Positions 6,071 through 13,917 are shown, numbered from the stretch's first letter. The stretch is 22,877 bases of DNA from Candidatus Woesearchaeota archaeon (GCA_016180145.1 JACPBT010000076.1:1-22877), one strand, 5' to 3'. Numbers and translations are program-made. Notes: generated from the sequence alone by a model not told the origin.

Positions 6071-8629
6071 ATGGACAGTTATCACGACATTTCGCCTGAA
6101 GCATCTCTCAGGCAGTTGCATAAAGGAATCTCGGCATTGGCAATATTCCTAAGGCAGTTCAAGAGCTTCCTTGTCTGGATACTTCTCATTGCAACAGCTA
6201 TGTCAGCATTCATAGGGGATATAGCTGAAAGCATTGTAATAGTTTCAATTCTGGTGATAAACGCAGTAATCGGCTTTGCGCAGGAATACCGGGCAGAAAA
6301 GGCTATAGAAGCCCTGAAGAAGCTTGCAGGCGTAAAGGCAGATGTTCTGCGCGACGGGCAGAGAATCCAAATAGACGCAAAGCAGCTTGTTCCGGGGGAT
6401 GTTGTATTTATTGAAACAGGGGATAAGATAGCTGCAGATTACAGGCTGCTTGAGGCCTCAAATCTTGAAGTGCAGGAAAGCTCGCTTACCGGTGAATCAA
6501 CCCCTGTAAAGAAAAGCATAGAACCTGTAAAAAAGGATGCTGCAATAGCGGACAGGAGCTGCATGGCATTCTCAGGCACAACAATCACAAGAGGCAGGGC
6601 GAAAGCGCTTGTGACAGCTACAGGGATGCAGACGGAAATAGGCAGGATTGCAAGGCTTATAGAGGAAACTGTGCAGGAACTAACTCCCCTCCAGAAAAGG
6701 CTGGACAAATTCGGAAAGCAGATAGGAATTGTGACAATTGCCATAGCGTCAGTGATATTTGCCATTACCGTATTCAAGGGCGGGAATGTCCTTGAAATGC
6801 TTGAAACCGCGGTGAGCCTTGCGGTCGCAGCAGTGCCTGAAGGGCTGCCTGCTGTTGTAGCGCTTTCCCTCGCTATCGGAGTCCAGAGAATGATAAAGAG
6901 AAACGCGCTCATAAGAAAACTGCCGTCAGTTGAAACGCTCGGCTCAACAACTGTGATAGCAACGGACAAGACAGGGACTCTTACCCTTGATAAAATGACT
7001 GTAAGGAGGATTTACGTGTCCGGGAAAACAACTGAAATTGGTGGCGAATCTGCAGAAGAAAAGCTCCTTGCAGGGGATGATGAAAAACTCCTTCTGAGGA
7101 TAGGGGCTTTGTGCAATGACTCTGCCCTGACTAAAGGCAGTTCTGTAGGAGACCCGACTGAAACTGCACTGCTTGTATCCGCGGCAAAAGCCGGGCTCAG
7201 GAAGGAAGAGCTGGATGCAAGGTTCAGGAGGATTGATGAAATACCGTTTGACTCTGAAAGAAAGCGGATGGCAACGATACATCAGGTGGGTGATAAAAAA
7301 ATAATGTATGTGAAGGGAGCTGTAGACGTAATGCTGAAACTCTGCGACAGGGTGCAGAAGAACGGAAAGGCTGTAAAGCTCTCGGCAGATGAATGCAGGA
7401 GAATAGAGCAGGTTAACGAGTCATTTGCGTCAGAAGCCCTGAGGGTTCTCGGATTCGCCTACAAAGTAGTCTCTGGAAAAGACAAAAGCGAAAAAAACCT
7501 GATATTTGTCGGGCTTCAGGCAATGATTGACCCGCCAAGGCCTGAGGCAAAGCTTGCCATAGAAAAATGCAGGCAGGCAGGCATAAGGGTCATAATGATA
7601 ACGGGTGACCACAAATCAACAGCATCTGCGATAGCAAAATACCTCGGCATTGAAGGCAGGGCGGTCACCGGAGAAGAGCTTGACAGGATAAAAAACCTTG
7701 AAGAATGCGTAGGGGACATTGGCGTATACGCAAGGGTCAACCCTGAGCATAAGATTAGGATTATATCAGCTCTGAAAAAGCTGAAGCACATAGCGGCAAT
7801 GACCGGTGATGGCGTGAATGATGCGCCTGCGCTCAAAAAAGCGGACATAGGAATAGCGATGGGCATAACAGGGACAGATGTCGCAAAAGAAGCGTCTAAC
7901 ATGATACTTACTGACGACAACTTTGCATCTATAGTCAACGCAGTTGAAGAAGGGCGCGGTGTATACGAAAACATAAAGAAATTCATATACTCATTGATAT
8001 CGACTAACATGGCAGAAGTGCTGATAGTATTCGTTGCAATACTTCTCGGGCTTAAGCTGCCGCTTCTTGCAATACAGCTTCTCTGGATAAACCTGCTGAC
8101 AGACGGGCTTCCTGCTATAGCCCTCGGGCTTGAGCCGATATCAAAGAGTGTTATGGCAAAAAAGCCAAGGAAGCCTGGTGAGGGCATACTCACAAAAGCG
8201 ATGGTGATAAGACTTCTGGTAAACGGAGCCTTCGTAACTGCGGGAACTCTCGGTTTCTACATCTGGGCGCTCTACAAAGCAGGATGGGCATGGGGGATGG
8301 AACTGTCAAACGACAGCCCGATTTACATTTACGCATTGACAGTCACGTTCACAGCGCTTGTGTTTTTTGAAATGTTCACAGCCATAACCGCAAAATCATC
8401 GGATAAAAACATATTCCAGATTCCGCTTTTTAACAACAAATTCCTGCTGTTTTCAATAGGCCTGTCGCTATTTCTCATACTTGCGGTAGTTTACACCCCG
8501 CTCAACGCCTACTTCAAAACAACGCCTCTTGAATTAAAAGACTTGGCCATAATACTGGCTGTGACATCGTCACTTTTCCTTGTGGACATGGTGCAGAAAT
8601 TCTTTGCAAACAGGGCAGCAACAGATTAA
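6071..8629 (+). CDS. P2A-type Ca2+-transporting P-type ATPase, short N-terminus
   Basis: This 852-aa membrane pump has TGES (E142) in the actuator domain, DKTGTLT with phosphorylated D299, TGDHKSTA and GDGVNDAP in the P-domain. The Ca2+ ligands known from SERCA are all present. They are M4 VPEGLP; M5 N and E in STNMAEV; M6 N, T and D in NLLTDGLPA; and M8 E in FFEMFTA. Both Ca2+ sites should therefore be intact, and the protein should export Ca2+. It is oddly short at the front: MDSYHDISPEASLRQLHKG leads straight into the IFLRQFKSFLVW segment before M1. About 40 residues usual in the family are missing, and TAG at 5990-5992 with no ATG, GTG or TTG between rules out an upstream start. The stop lies 28 bp before Elp3. 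Confidence 0.95.
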   Translation: MDSYHDISPEASLRQLHKGISALAIFLRQFKSFLVWILLIATAMSAFIGDIAESIVIVSILVINAVIGFAQEYRAEKAIEALKKLAGVKADVLRDGQRIQIDAKQLVPGDVVFIETGDKIAADYRLLEASNLEVQESSLTGESTPVKKSIEPVKKDAAIADRSCMAFSGTTITRGRAKALVTATGMQTEIGRIARLIEETVQELTPLQKRLDKFGKQIGIVTIAIASVIFAITVFKGGNVLEMLETAVSLAVAAVPEGLPAVVALSLAIGVQRMIKRNALIRKLPSVETLGSTTVIATDKTGTLTLDKMTVRRIYVSGKTTEIGGESAEEKLLAGDDEKLLLRIGALCNDSALTKGSSVGDPTETALLVSAAKAGLRKEELDARFRRIDEIPFDSERKRMATIHQVGDKKIMYVKGAVDVMLKLCDRVQKNGKAVKLSADECRRIEQVNESFASEALRVLGFAYKVVSGKDKSEKNLIFVGLQAMIDPPRPEAKLAIEKCRQAGIRVIMITGDHKSTASAIAKYLGIEGRAVTGEELDRIKNLEECVGDIGVYARVNPEHKIRIISALKKLKHIAAMTGDGVNDAPALKKADIGIAMGITGTDVAKEASNMILTDDNFASIVNAVEEGRGVYENIKKFIYSLISTNMAEVLIVFVAILLGLKLPLLAIQLLWINLLTDGLPAIALGLEPISKSVMAKKPRKPGEGILTKAMVIRLLVNGAFVTAGTLGFYIWALYKAGWAWGMELSNDSPIYIYALTVTFTALVFFEMFTAITAKSSDKNIFQIPLFNNKFLLFSIGLSLFLILAVVYTPLNAYFKTTPLELKDLAIILAVTSSLFLVDMVQKFFANRAATD

Positions 8630-8634
8630 TAAAG
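8625..8634 (+). promoter_or_regulatory. TATA-like element for elp3
   Basis: ATTAATAAAG overlaps the end of the ATPase gene and is centred about 28 nt before ATG 8658. This supports that start rather than the longer ORF from 8580 that overlaps the ATPase. Confidence 0.45.
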
Positions 8635-8657
8635 AATCCTCAGATACCCTGCAGGAT

Positions 8658-10340
8658 ATGGGAAGCAGTCTTTACAGTGAAATAGAAAAAGCGATAAGAA
8701 GGCAAAAGCCATCCGCCGAGGCTCTGGAAAAGCTGAAAATAAGGCTCAGCAGGAAATACGGCGCAGAAAAAATACCTTCCAACATAGAAATATTTCTAAA
8801 CGCCAAAAAAGGCGGCAGGCTCAACATAATGACAAAGCCTACTCGCACATTGTCAGGAATTGCCAGCATCTCAATAATGTCCAATCCATATGGCTGCCCT
8901 CATGGAAAATGCACTTTCTGCCCCGGCGGCCCAAAATCTGCATTTGGGGACGTGCCGCAAAGCTACACAGGGAAAGAGCCTGCCGCAATGAGAGCAATAA
9001 GGAACGGCTTTGACCCTTATCTGCAGGTCTTCTCAAGGCTTGAGCAGTATGCAGTCCTCGGACAGGCGTTTGATAAGGTTGAACTCATAATACAGGGCGG
9101 CACATTTCCAAGCATGCCGGCAGAATATCAGGAAGAGTTTATATCAAACGCTTACAGGGCAATGAATGACTTCTCGCGGCAGTTTATTGGAAGAAATGGC
9201 ATCCGCATCCAAAAATTCAAAAAATTCTTTGAGCTTCCAGGGGATTACAAAAACGAGGCAAGGGTAAGAAAAGTAAAAGAAAAAATAGTCTCCTTGAAAA
9301 ACAAAAAAAATACGAGCCTTGACAGCGAAAAGAAACGGAATGAAACCGCAGCCGTAAGGTGCATAGGGCTAACCATAGAAACAAAGCCGGACTGGGGGCT
9401 GCTCAAGGAAGGGAACAGGATGCTCAGGCTCGGATGCACAAGGGTTGAGCTTGGGGTGCAGTCAGTCTACGAAGCGCCGCTAAAGCTCACAAACAGGGGG
9501 CACACCCTTAAAGATACGATAGAATCTATTAGAACACTGAAAGACCTTGGCTTCAAGATAAACGCCCACTACATGCTCGGGCTGCCTGGCGTAAAAAGGG
9601 AAAAGGAGCTTGCAGGGCTGAAAGAATTGTTTGAAAACCCTCGCTTTAAGCCTGACATGCTGAAAATATATCCGCTGCTTGTCATAAAAGGAACACCGCT
9701 ATATCTTCAATGGAAAAAGGGGCAATACAAGCCAATATCAACAGAGGAAGCCGCAGAGATAATAGCAGAGGCAAAAAGGTTCTTCCCAAAATGGGTGAGG
9801 GTAATGAGGGTTAACAGGGATATACCAACTCATGTAACCTCAGCAGGCATTGACCGCACAAACCTTAGGCAGTATGTTCTGAAAATCCAGCAGCAGAAAG
9901 GCATAAAATGCAATTGCATAAGATGCCGCGAGATTGGAAGAAAGGGCTGGAGCGGCAAAAGTGAAATAACCGCAACAGAGTATGATGCGTCAGAAGGTAA
10001 AGAATTTTTCATAGCCGCAGAAGACCCTGTAAACGATGCCATAATAGGATTCTGCAGGCTTCGCTTTCCATCCCTGCAACTGAGAAGAGAAATAACTCAA
10101 GCAACAGCCATAATCAGGGAGCTGCACGTATACGCTCCGGCAGTGGCAATAGGAAAAAAAGCTGAAAAAGCAAAGATGCAGCACAGGGGCTTTGGAAAAG
10201 AGCTTATGAGCAAAGCAGAAGAAATTGCAAAAAAGCACGGAATGAAAAAAATGCTCGTCATTTCAGGAATCGGGGCAAAGGAATACTACAAAAAGCTCGG
10301 CTACGGCTATGACGGGCCGTATATGGGGAAAAAGCTGTGA
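8658..10340 (+). CDS. elp3: Elp3 tRNA uridine(34) acetyltransferase, radical SAM plus GNAT
   Basis: This 560-aa protein makes the carboxymethyl group on C5 of wobble uridine in tRNAs using SAM radical chemistry and acetyl-CoA. The radical SAM cluster is C80-x4-C85-x2-C88 in YGCPHGKCTFCPGG, the archaeal Elp3 spacing. Further conserved blocks are IIQGGTFPSMP, TIETKPDWG, RVELGVQS and HYMLGLPG. A zinc-type cluster follows in KCNCIRCREIG. The C-terminal GNAT domain (about 440-560) has QHRGFGKELM for acetyl-CoA and ends in YDGPYMGKKL, typical of Elp3. No other Elongator subunit is expected in archaea. ATG 8658 is used; the longer frame from 8580 overlaps the ATPase and adds a non-homologous leader. 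A fragment like its 3' end recurs at 11510-11542. Confidence 0.96.
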   Translation: MGSSLYSEIEKAIRRQKPSAEALEKLKIRLSRKYGAEKIPSNIEIFLNAKKGGRLNIMTKPTRTLSGIASISIMSNPYGCPHGKCTFCPGGPKSAFGDVPQSYTGKEPAAMRAIRNGFDPYLQVFSRLEQYAVLGQAFDKVELIIQGGTFPSMPAEYQEEFISNAYRAMNDFSRQFIGRNGIRIQKFKKFFELPGDYKNEARVRKVKEKIVSLKNKKNTSLDSEKKRNETAAVRCIGLTIETKPDWGLLKEGNRMLRLGCTRVELGVQSVYEAPLKLTNRGHTLKDTIESIRTLKDLGFKINAHYMLGLPGVKREKELAGLKELFENPRFKPDMLKIYPLLVIKGTPLYLQWKKGQYKPISTEEAAEIIAEAKRFFPKWVRVMRVNRDIPTHVTSAGIDRTNLRQYVLKIQQQKGIKCNCIRCREIGRKGWSGKSEITATEYDASEGKEFFIAAEDPVNDAIIGFCRLRFPSLQLRREITQATAIIRELHVYAPAVAIGKKAEKAKMQHRGFGKELMSKAEEIAKKHGMKKMLVISGIGAKEYYKKLGYGYDGPYMGKKL

Positions 10341-10370
10341 ATGCCATGCTTGCATAAAAGATTGGAAAAG

Positions 10371-10378
10371 TATTTAAG
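10371..10378 (+). promoter_or_regulatory. TATA-like box for the 75-aa gene
   Basis: TATTTAAG is centred 27 nt ahead of ATG 10402. This is the main argument that the small downstream frame is a real leaderless gene. Confidence 0.5.
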
Positions 10379-10401
10379 AAACAGCTTTTCATTCTAAAAT
10401 T

Positions 10402-10629
10402 ATGGATTTGCAGAGTAAAATAAATAAAATACTTGGTCCTGGCAATGGGAGTAGCAAAGAACGGATGGCAGCCGTTAAAAAGTGGGCAGATTACGTAAGA
10501 ACTCATCCTGCTCGCGACTGGAGTAGAATTCAGAACAGACTTATTAACAAGGCGCTTAAAAAAGTGAAAGCTTTGAAGCTCACCCCACGGCAATACCTTG
10601 AAATTAAGGGCGAGCCGTGTACGCGTTAG
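10402..10629 (+). CDS. Small basic protein of unknown function
   Basis: This 75-aa soluble, Lys/Arg-rich and largely helical protein (MDLQSKINKILGPG, then KKWADYVRTHPARDWSRIQ and KALKKVKALKLTPRQYLEIKG) has two Trp residues. I do not recognise the family. The pattern of a Trp-anchored helix and a final LTPRQYLEIKG helix looks folded rather than random, and a TATA box sits at the right distance. It ends 4 nt before the convergent DUF3368 gene. Whether it belongs functionally with elp3 upstream or the toxin loci downstream cannot be told. Confidence 0.65.
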   Translation: MDLQSKINKILGPGNGSSKERMAAVKKWADYVRTHPARDWSRIQNRLINKALKKVKALKLTPRQYLEIKGEPCTR

Positions 10630-10633
10630 CTCT

Positions 10634-11101
10634 CTAAGATGTGAGTTTTGTGAGGATTTCTGCAAGAAATCTCGGGCTGATGTAATAGCTTGCTTTTACA
10701 AGCTGCCTTATTAATTCAACAGCCTGTTTTTTATTTATAATTTTCTGTTCAGCAGCCATAAAAATTACAGTTGTTGTCCTCAGGAAGCCTATGCCAAGCG
10801 CCCTGGCGGCAGTTATTGCTGCTGCATCATCAATTAAAAGATTATCATTTTTTTCCTTTGCAAGGCTGAGTGCCGAATCCTCACCTTTGCCAAGTCCCAG
10901 CCAAACCATTTGTTTGGGATTGGAAACCCTTATCCACCCTTCGCTAAAGGCGTCTGCTATCAAAGAATGCCCCGGCTTTCCTTCAACCAGAACCTCGTCC
11001 TTGACAGCATCTGTTACGGTGACATCGCCGAACAGCGTTTTCAGGAGCTGCAACTGACCGATTTTCGCCAGGCAGATTAAGGGCGTTGAGTTTGAAATCA
11101 T
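10634..11101 (-). CDS. DUF3368-type PIN-domain nuclease, putative toxin
   Basis: This 155-aa protein begins MISNSTPLICLAKIGQLQLL, the DUF3368 signature, where Asn often replaces the first PIN aspartate. Other acidic positions are E36 in AVKDEV, E74 in GLGKGEDSAL, and D91/D92 in LLIDDAAA. DUF3368 proteins are predicted RNA-cleaving PIN-like toxins paired with UPF0175 antitoxins. That is the arrangement here: its ATG overlaps the antitoxin stop by 4 nt (ATGA). Length is usual for the family (about 150-165). It ends 4 nt from the convergent small gene. Confidence 0.85.
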   Translation of the reverse strand: MISNSTPLICLAKIGQLQLLKTLFGDVTVTDAVKDEVLVEGKPGHSLIADAFSEGWIRVSNPKQMVWLGLGKGEDSALSLAKEKNDNLLIDDAAAITAARALGIGFLRTTTVIFMAAEQKIINKKQAVELIRQLVKASYYISPRFLAEILTKLTS

Positions 11102-11400
11102 TTGAGCAGCTTCAAGTCCCTTTCAAGGTCTTCCTCAGAATAGCCTGTCCAGTCAATATTTCTTTGCTTAAGCAGGTCAAGCATTTCCCATAGGTTCATG
11201 CCGCACACTTCGGCAGCTTTTCCCACAGAGATTTTATGATTGGCCAGATTATCCATAGCCGCATTTATTCGTTCCTGCTGCAATGCGCTCACGAGCAGCC
11301 TCCTGACTGCTTCGCTCCTGTCGGACTGCCATTTCTTCTCAACGCCGGACAGCTCTTTTAAAATGTCCTTGCCCAGCCTTACCGATATTGTAGTTGCCAT
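11098..11400 (-). CDS. UPF0175-family antitoxin with N-terminal RHH-like strand
   Basis: This 100-aa protein starts MATTISVRLGKDILKELSG, an RHH-like strand and helix. SEAVRRLLVSAL follows and then the UPF0175 helix-turn-helix block ISVGKAAEVCGMNLWEMLDLL. The acidic end (EEDLERDLKLL) probably contacts the toxin. UPF0175 proteins are DNA-binding antitoxins of DUF3368 PIN proteins. I use ATG 11400; the in-frame TTG at 11409 lies in the promoter region. A TTTAAA box lies at 11429-11434, and an 11-bp palindrome sits between box and start. Related HTH blocks occur in the genes at 20497 and 22533. Confidence 0.83.
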   Translation of the reverse strand: MATTISVRLGKDILKELSGVEKKWQSDRSEAVRRLLVSALQQERINAAMDNLANHKISVGKAAEVCGMNLWEMLDLLKQRNIDWTGYSEEDLERDLKLLK

Positions 11401-11407
11401 CGTATTC

Positions 11408-11418
11408 AATATAATATT
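11408..11418. promoter_or_regulatory. Palindromic operator candidate of the UPF0175/DUF3368 module
   Basis: AATAT-A-ATATT is a perfect 11-bp palindrome between the antitoxin start (11400) and its TTTAAA box at 11429-11434. It overlaps the predicted transcription start. It is AT-only, so chance is a real alternative. Confidence 0.4.
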
Positions 11419-11428
11419 TTGTATACTA

Positions 11429-11434
11429 TTTAAA
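11429..11434 (-). promoter_or_regulatory. TATA-like box for the UPF0175/DUF3368 operon
   Basis: TTTAAA is centred about 31 nt from ATG 11400, implying a leader of only a few bases. Confidence 0.5.
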
Positions 11435-11452
11435 GATTGCGTTTTTGGTGAG

Positions 11453-11542
11453 CTATTTTTTCACGGCCATTTCCACCAGCCTCTCAAAATGCTTCTTGTA
11501 AGCGGCAATTACGACAAGCCATATATGGGTAAGAACTTGTGA
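11453..11542. pseudogene. Chimeric relic: 3' end of a TrmB-like gene (-) fused to an Elp3-like 3' end (+)
   Basis: On the minus strand 11514-11453 reads VIAAYKKHFERLVEMAVKK then TAG, matching the C-terminus of the intact TrmB gene (AINAYKKHFERLWGMA). DNA 11477-11504 is identical over 28 bp to 12237-12264. On the plus strand 11510-11542 reads YDKPYMGKNL then TGA, matching the Elp3 end YDGPYMGKKL, with 25 of 33 bases identical and the stop codon aligned. The two fragments point away from each other and meet at about 11510-11514. Neither has an N-terminal part, so this is decayed DNA, not a gene. It lies between two toxin-antitoxin modules that themselves sit between elp3 and the TrmB gene. Confidence 0.7.
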
Positions 11543-11544
11543 AT

Positions 11545-11946
11545 TCACCACACTTCAACCATAAGGTCTGGTATTCTGCCGAAATCGCTGATATTCCTTG
11601 TAACCAGCATGCAATTATTTGATTTGCAGATGCTTGCTATCATCAAATCAACTTCTTGGGTTTTCATACCTTTCTTTTCAAGAAAGGCTGCATCACGCCC
11701 GAAAATCAGGCAGCTTAATTTATCCTGCTCAAGTAAATCAACAATTCCCAAAAGGGAATTAATCTGTCCGATGCTCTTTTCCTGCATTGAAGACAAAAAA
11801 GTGCCGCGATATAATTCGCAAAGGGTGAGCGTTGTGATTGCAAATTCAGCTCCGGCTTTTTGCAATTTCTCAAGTTTGGCTCTTAGGGTGGCATCTTTGC
11901 CTCTGAAAACGGCTATGACTATATCTGTGTCAAGGCAGTGCATCAT
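11545..11946 (-). CDS. vapC: VapC-type PIN-domain ribonuclease toxin
   Basis: This 133-aa PIN protein carries the four acidic positions of VapC: D6 in CLDTDIVIA, E44 in TLCELYRG, D100 in EVDLMIASI and D121 in RNISDFGRI. VapC toxins cut tRNA or rRNA when not held by VapB. The ATG at 11946 overlaps the antitoxin stop by 4 nt, so the pair is translationally coupled. A second ATG follows at once (MMHCLD); the first gives the usual overlap. It begins just beyond the chimeric relic. Confidence 0.9.
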   Translation of the reverse strand: MMHCLDTDIVIAVFRGKDATLRAKLEKLQKAGAEFAITTLTLCELYRGTFLSSMQEKSIGQINSLLGIVDLLEQDKLSCLIFGRDAAFLEKKGMKTQEVDLMIASICKSNNCMLVTRNISDFGRIPDLMVEVW

Positions 11947-12173
11947 AAATCCGCCTTCCTCAATTTAAACCTCTTTCGTTCAGCGTAAATTTTCTTTTCT
12001 ATTCTATCAAGCTCCTTAACACCGCCAGCCCAGCCGCCCCAAAGCTCTATTATGCTCTTCTTTTTAGCAGAAGACGCCAGTCCCCGGACTACCTCAGAAA
12101 AGGACTCCCCCTCCTTCTTTAGCATCTTGAGGGTATTGTATGCATCATCCGAAAGCGAAATAACCCGTGTCAC
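11943..12173 (-). CDS. vapB: VapB-type antitoxin (GTG start)
   Basis: This 76-aa protein, read from GTG 12173, is (V/M)TRVISLSDDAYNTLKMLKKEGESFSEVVRGL. That is the standard opening of archaeal VapB antitoxins (xxTISLSdeAYexLKxLKxxGESFSdVI). A Lys/Arg-rich toxin-binding tail follows. An ATG at 12197 also opens the frame, but it would place the TGCA repeat and much of the promoter inside the gene and add a non-family leader. The TATATAAA box at 12197-12204 is 27 nt from the GTG, which decides the start. It is coupled to VapC by a 4-nt overlap. Confidence 0.85.
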   Translation of the reverse strand: MTRVISLSDDAYNTLKMLKKEGESFSEVVRGLASSAKKKSIIELWGGWAGGVKELDRIEKKIYAERKRFKLRKADL

Positions 12174-12180
12174 AGAAAAA

Positions 12181-12196
12181 TGCATGCATGCATGCA
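12181..12196. promoter_or_regulatory. (TGCA)4 palindrome, operator candidate of VapBC
   Basis: TGCATGCATGCATGCA is a perfect 16-bp palindrome and four-unit tandem repeat. It directly abuts the TATA box and lies between it and the GTG start. A VapB dimer or tetramer bound here would block initiation. A simple-repeat origin is possible. Confidence 0.55.
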
Positions 12197-12204
12197 TATA
12201 TAAA
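12197..12204 (-). promoter_or_regulatory. TATA box for VapBC
   Basis: TATATAAA (TTTATATA on the minus strand) is centred 27-28 nt from GTG 12173, predicting a leaderless transcript starting at that GTG. Confidence 0.6.
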
Positions 12205-12206
12205 TT

Positions 12207-13340
12207 TTACGCCTCACGCCTCTTAGCCATGCCCCACAGCCTCTCAAAATGCTTCTTGTAAGCGTTAATTGCTTCCTTGTTTTTGTTGACGATAACTTTG
12301 AAGCTGCCTTCGGTGTAAATGAATGTTGCCATCAGGTTGTCTGAAACTGTAACGCAGGCAGGGCCGCAAATGTCAGGGCTGAGAAATTTCACGTGGAATT
12401 TTTTCCATTGCTCAATTCTCCTGTTAAAGTAAGCTACCGATTTATAATCATCGTAAGAGATAAGGCGGGCAGAAACATTATTCTTAAGGCGCACCTCATG
12501 CCACTTGTTGCTTAGCTTTGTCCCGTAAACCTGAGCCAAAGCCCACGAGTAGCCTACACCAAGAAAATAGCCGTTCCTGTCGGCAATAAGCTCATAAAAA
12601 GCCTTCACTATCCCGTCAACACCGGAATAAATTTTAACCTCTCTGTTCCAGATTGTGTTGAAAAAAGCAATGTTGTTTTTTGCGATTTCCCTGCTTTCAA
12701 TCAAAATTGCAACAGGAACATCAGACCAGAACGCAATGACAACCTTGTTGCCAAAGGTAAATGTGGTAATGCCTGCCTTTTCTTCTTCAGGCAATTCCTC
12801 AACTTCCGCATAAGCAAGTCTTATGGATTCAACTTTTTCAGGAGTAAGAAACTTGACAGAAACCTTCTCCCTCTCCCTTCTCTTGTTCCACAGCTCAAAA
12901 CCCTGCGCCATTACATCCATGAATTTCAAAAGAGAGCCGTGCATGAATACCTGCTTTTTCTCTTTCAGGATAAGGTTCAAAGCCGTCTGAACGCCTTTCC
13001 TTGAAGAGAACACAGTAACCTTTGGAGCAGCAGTTTCCACAGTCCTGAGCGCCTCAAGCTCAGGAAGAACTGCAATGAGCTGCGTTTCTCTCTCTTTAAG
13101 CAACGAAAGGAACTGGCTTGGCTCGGCAGCCTTGAAGTATTTTTTTCTGTCTTTGACTATGTGGCTCACCAAGCCAATATTCACAAGCTTTGCCAACCGG
13201 TCATAGGTAAATGTCCTGTTCGTGGCAGTCTTTCTTGCCAGTTCGCTTGCAGTCGCATCTCCAATGGAAAGCAGCGTTGTGTAAAGCTTAACCTCTGCCT
13301 CTGTCAGGCCAAGCTGCTGCAAAACCTGCTCCTTATTCAT
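12207..13340 (-). CDS. TrmB-family transcriptional regulator with duplicated effector region
   Basis: This 377-aa protein starts with a TrmB winged helix (about 1-80): LGLTEAEVKLYTTLLSIGDATASELARKT, then TNRTFTYDRLAKLVNIGLV. Two tandem effector-like halves follow. The first (about 108-235) runs from KVTVFSSRKGVQTALN to FFNTIWN. The second (about 236-370) runs from REVKIYSGVDGIVKAF to YKKHFERLWGMA. Both have the phospholipase D-like fold pattern of TrmB proteins, and the shared ending (F..iW / F.rLW) indicates internal duplication. Family members sense sugars or other metabolites; the ligand is unknown here. It is divergent from the winged-helix gene at 13408 and shares a 67-bp control region with it. 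Its 3' end is copied in the relic at 11453. Confidence 0.88.
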   Translation of the reverse strand: MNKEQVLQQLGLTEAEVKLYTTLLSIGDATASELARKTATNRTFTYDRLAKLVNIGLVSHIVKDRKKYFKAAEPSQFLSLLKERETQLIAVLPELEALRTVETAAPKVTVFSSRKGVQTALNLILKEKKQVFMHGSLLKFMDVMAQGFELWNKRREREKVSVKFLTPEKVESIRLAYAEVEELPEEEKAGITTFTFGNKVVIAFWSDVPVAILIESREIAKNNIAFFNTIWNREVKIYSGVDGIVKAFYELIADRNGYFLGVGYSWALAQVYGTKLSNKWHEVRLKNNVSARLISYDDYKSVAYFNRRIEQWKKFHVKFLSPDICGPACVTVSDNLMATFIYTEGSFKVIVNKNKEAINAYKKHFERLWGMAKRREA

Positions 13341-13366
13341 GTCGTTTTATAATAAGACAACATAAG

Positions 13367-13374
13367 TATTTATA
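13367..13374 (-). promoter_or_regulatory. TATA box in the divergent TrmB / winged-helix spacer
   Basis: TATTTATA (TATAAATA on the minus strand) is centred about 30 nt from ATG 13340. Read rightward it is about 37 nt from ATG 13408, which carries a GGTG ribosome-binding site at 13397-13400. One box might serve both directions, or the rightward box may be separate. Confidence 0.45.
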
Positions 13375-13407
13375 GTTATTGATGTATCTACGTATTGGTG
13401 AATAAAA

Positions 13408-13818
13408 ATGAATAATGACGGGAAACAATACGCCTCTCCGGAGTCGCCTACTATTTCACTTGCTTTGCACACAGTTGCAAGCATTGTGGGAAAGGATAAA
13501 GTCAACGAAAATTGCAGATACCACATCATGCATTATGTTGCATCGCAACCATGCCCTGTTGATGCGCCAGATATAATAAAGCGATTAGGGTATCCGACGA
13601 ATACGGTTTACCAAGCGCTTCGTGATTTTACAAATGTAGGATTAATCAACACATCTGCCGGAGACCTGAGAACTTATAAATGTACAGAACTCGGAGACCT
13701 TGTTTTAAGAGTTGTAGGGCAAATTGAAAGCAAAGTGGCAGAGAGAAGAATAAAAGGGTTAGAGCAGGAGCTCGCAAAACTGAAAGGACGGGTTTATTCA
13801 GGCAACAGCGATAGGTAA
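13408..13818 (+). CDS. Winged-helix DNA-binding protein
   Basis: This 136-aa protein has a polar N-terminus and then a winged helix at about 40-110. CRYHIMHYVASQPCPVDAPDIIKRLGYPTN reads as helices 1-2, TVYQALRDFTNVGLIN as the recognition helix, and TYKCTELGDLVLRVV as the wing and exit. A C-terminal basic coiled coil follows (RRIKGLEQELAKLKGR), likely for dimerisation. It resembles ArsR/MarR-like archaeal regulators but has no metal-binding motif. It is divergent from the TrmB regulator, so one may control the other. It has a GGTG ribosome-binding site and a leader, unlike most genes here. Confidence 0.75.
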   Translation: MNNDGKQYASPESPTISLALHTVASIVGKDKVNENCRYHIMHYVASQPCPVDAPDIIKRLGYPTNTVYQALRDFTNVGLINTSAGDLRTYKCTELGDLVLRVVGQIESKVAERRIKGLEQELAKLKGRVYSGNSDR

Positions 13819-13917
13819 TATTTGTTGTTGCTTATTAAGGTGGCGAATGCAAAATGACAGAACAAAAATCCGAACAGTGGGGTTGTGAGAAAACTGAAAT
13901 AACAGAAAGAAGCAACT

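Noticed and set aside
6439..8193. Long minus-strand open frames inside the Ca2+-ATPase gene
   Set aside because: They are antisense shadows of a strongly conserved coding region and are Ser/Ala-rich without recognisable motifs.
8580..8657. Upstream extension of Elp3 (26 codons)
   Set aside because: It overlaps the ATPase gene in another frame and has no family similarity. ATG 8658 fits the TATA spacing.
11240..11542. Plus-strand 100-codon frame ending in YDKPYMGKNL
   Set aside because: Only the last residues resemble Elp3; the rest is antisense to the UPF0175 gene. It is treated as a relic, not a gene.
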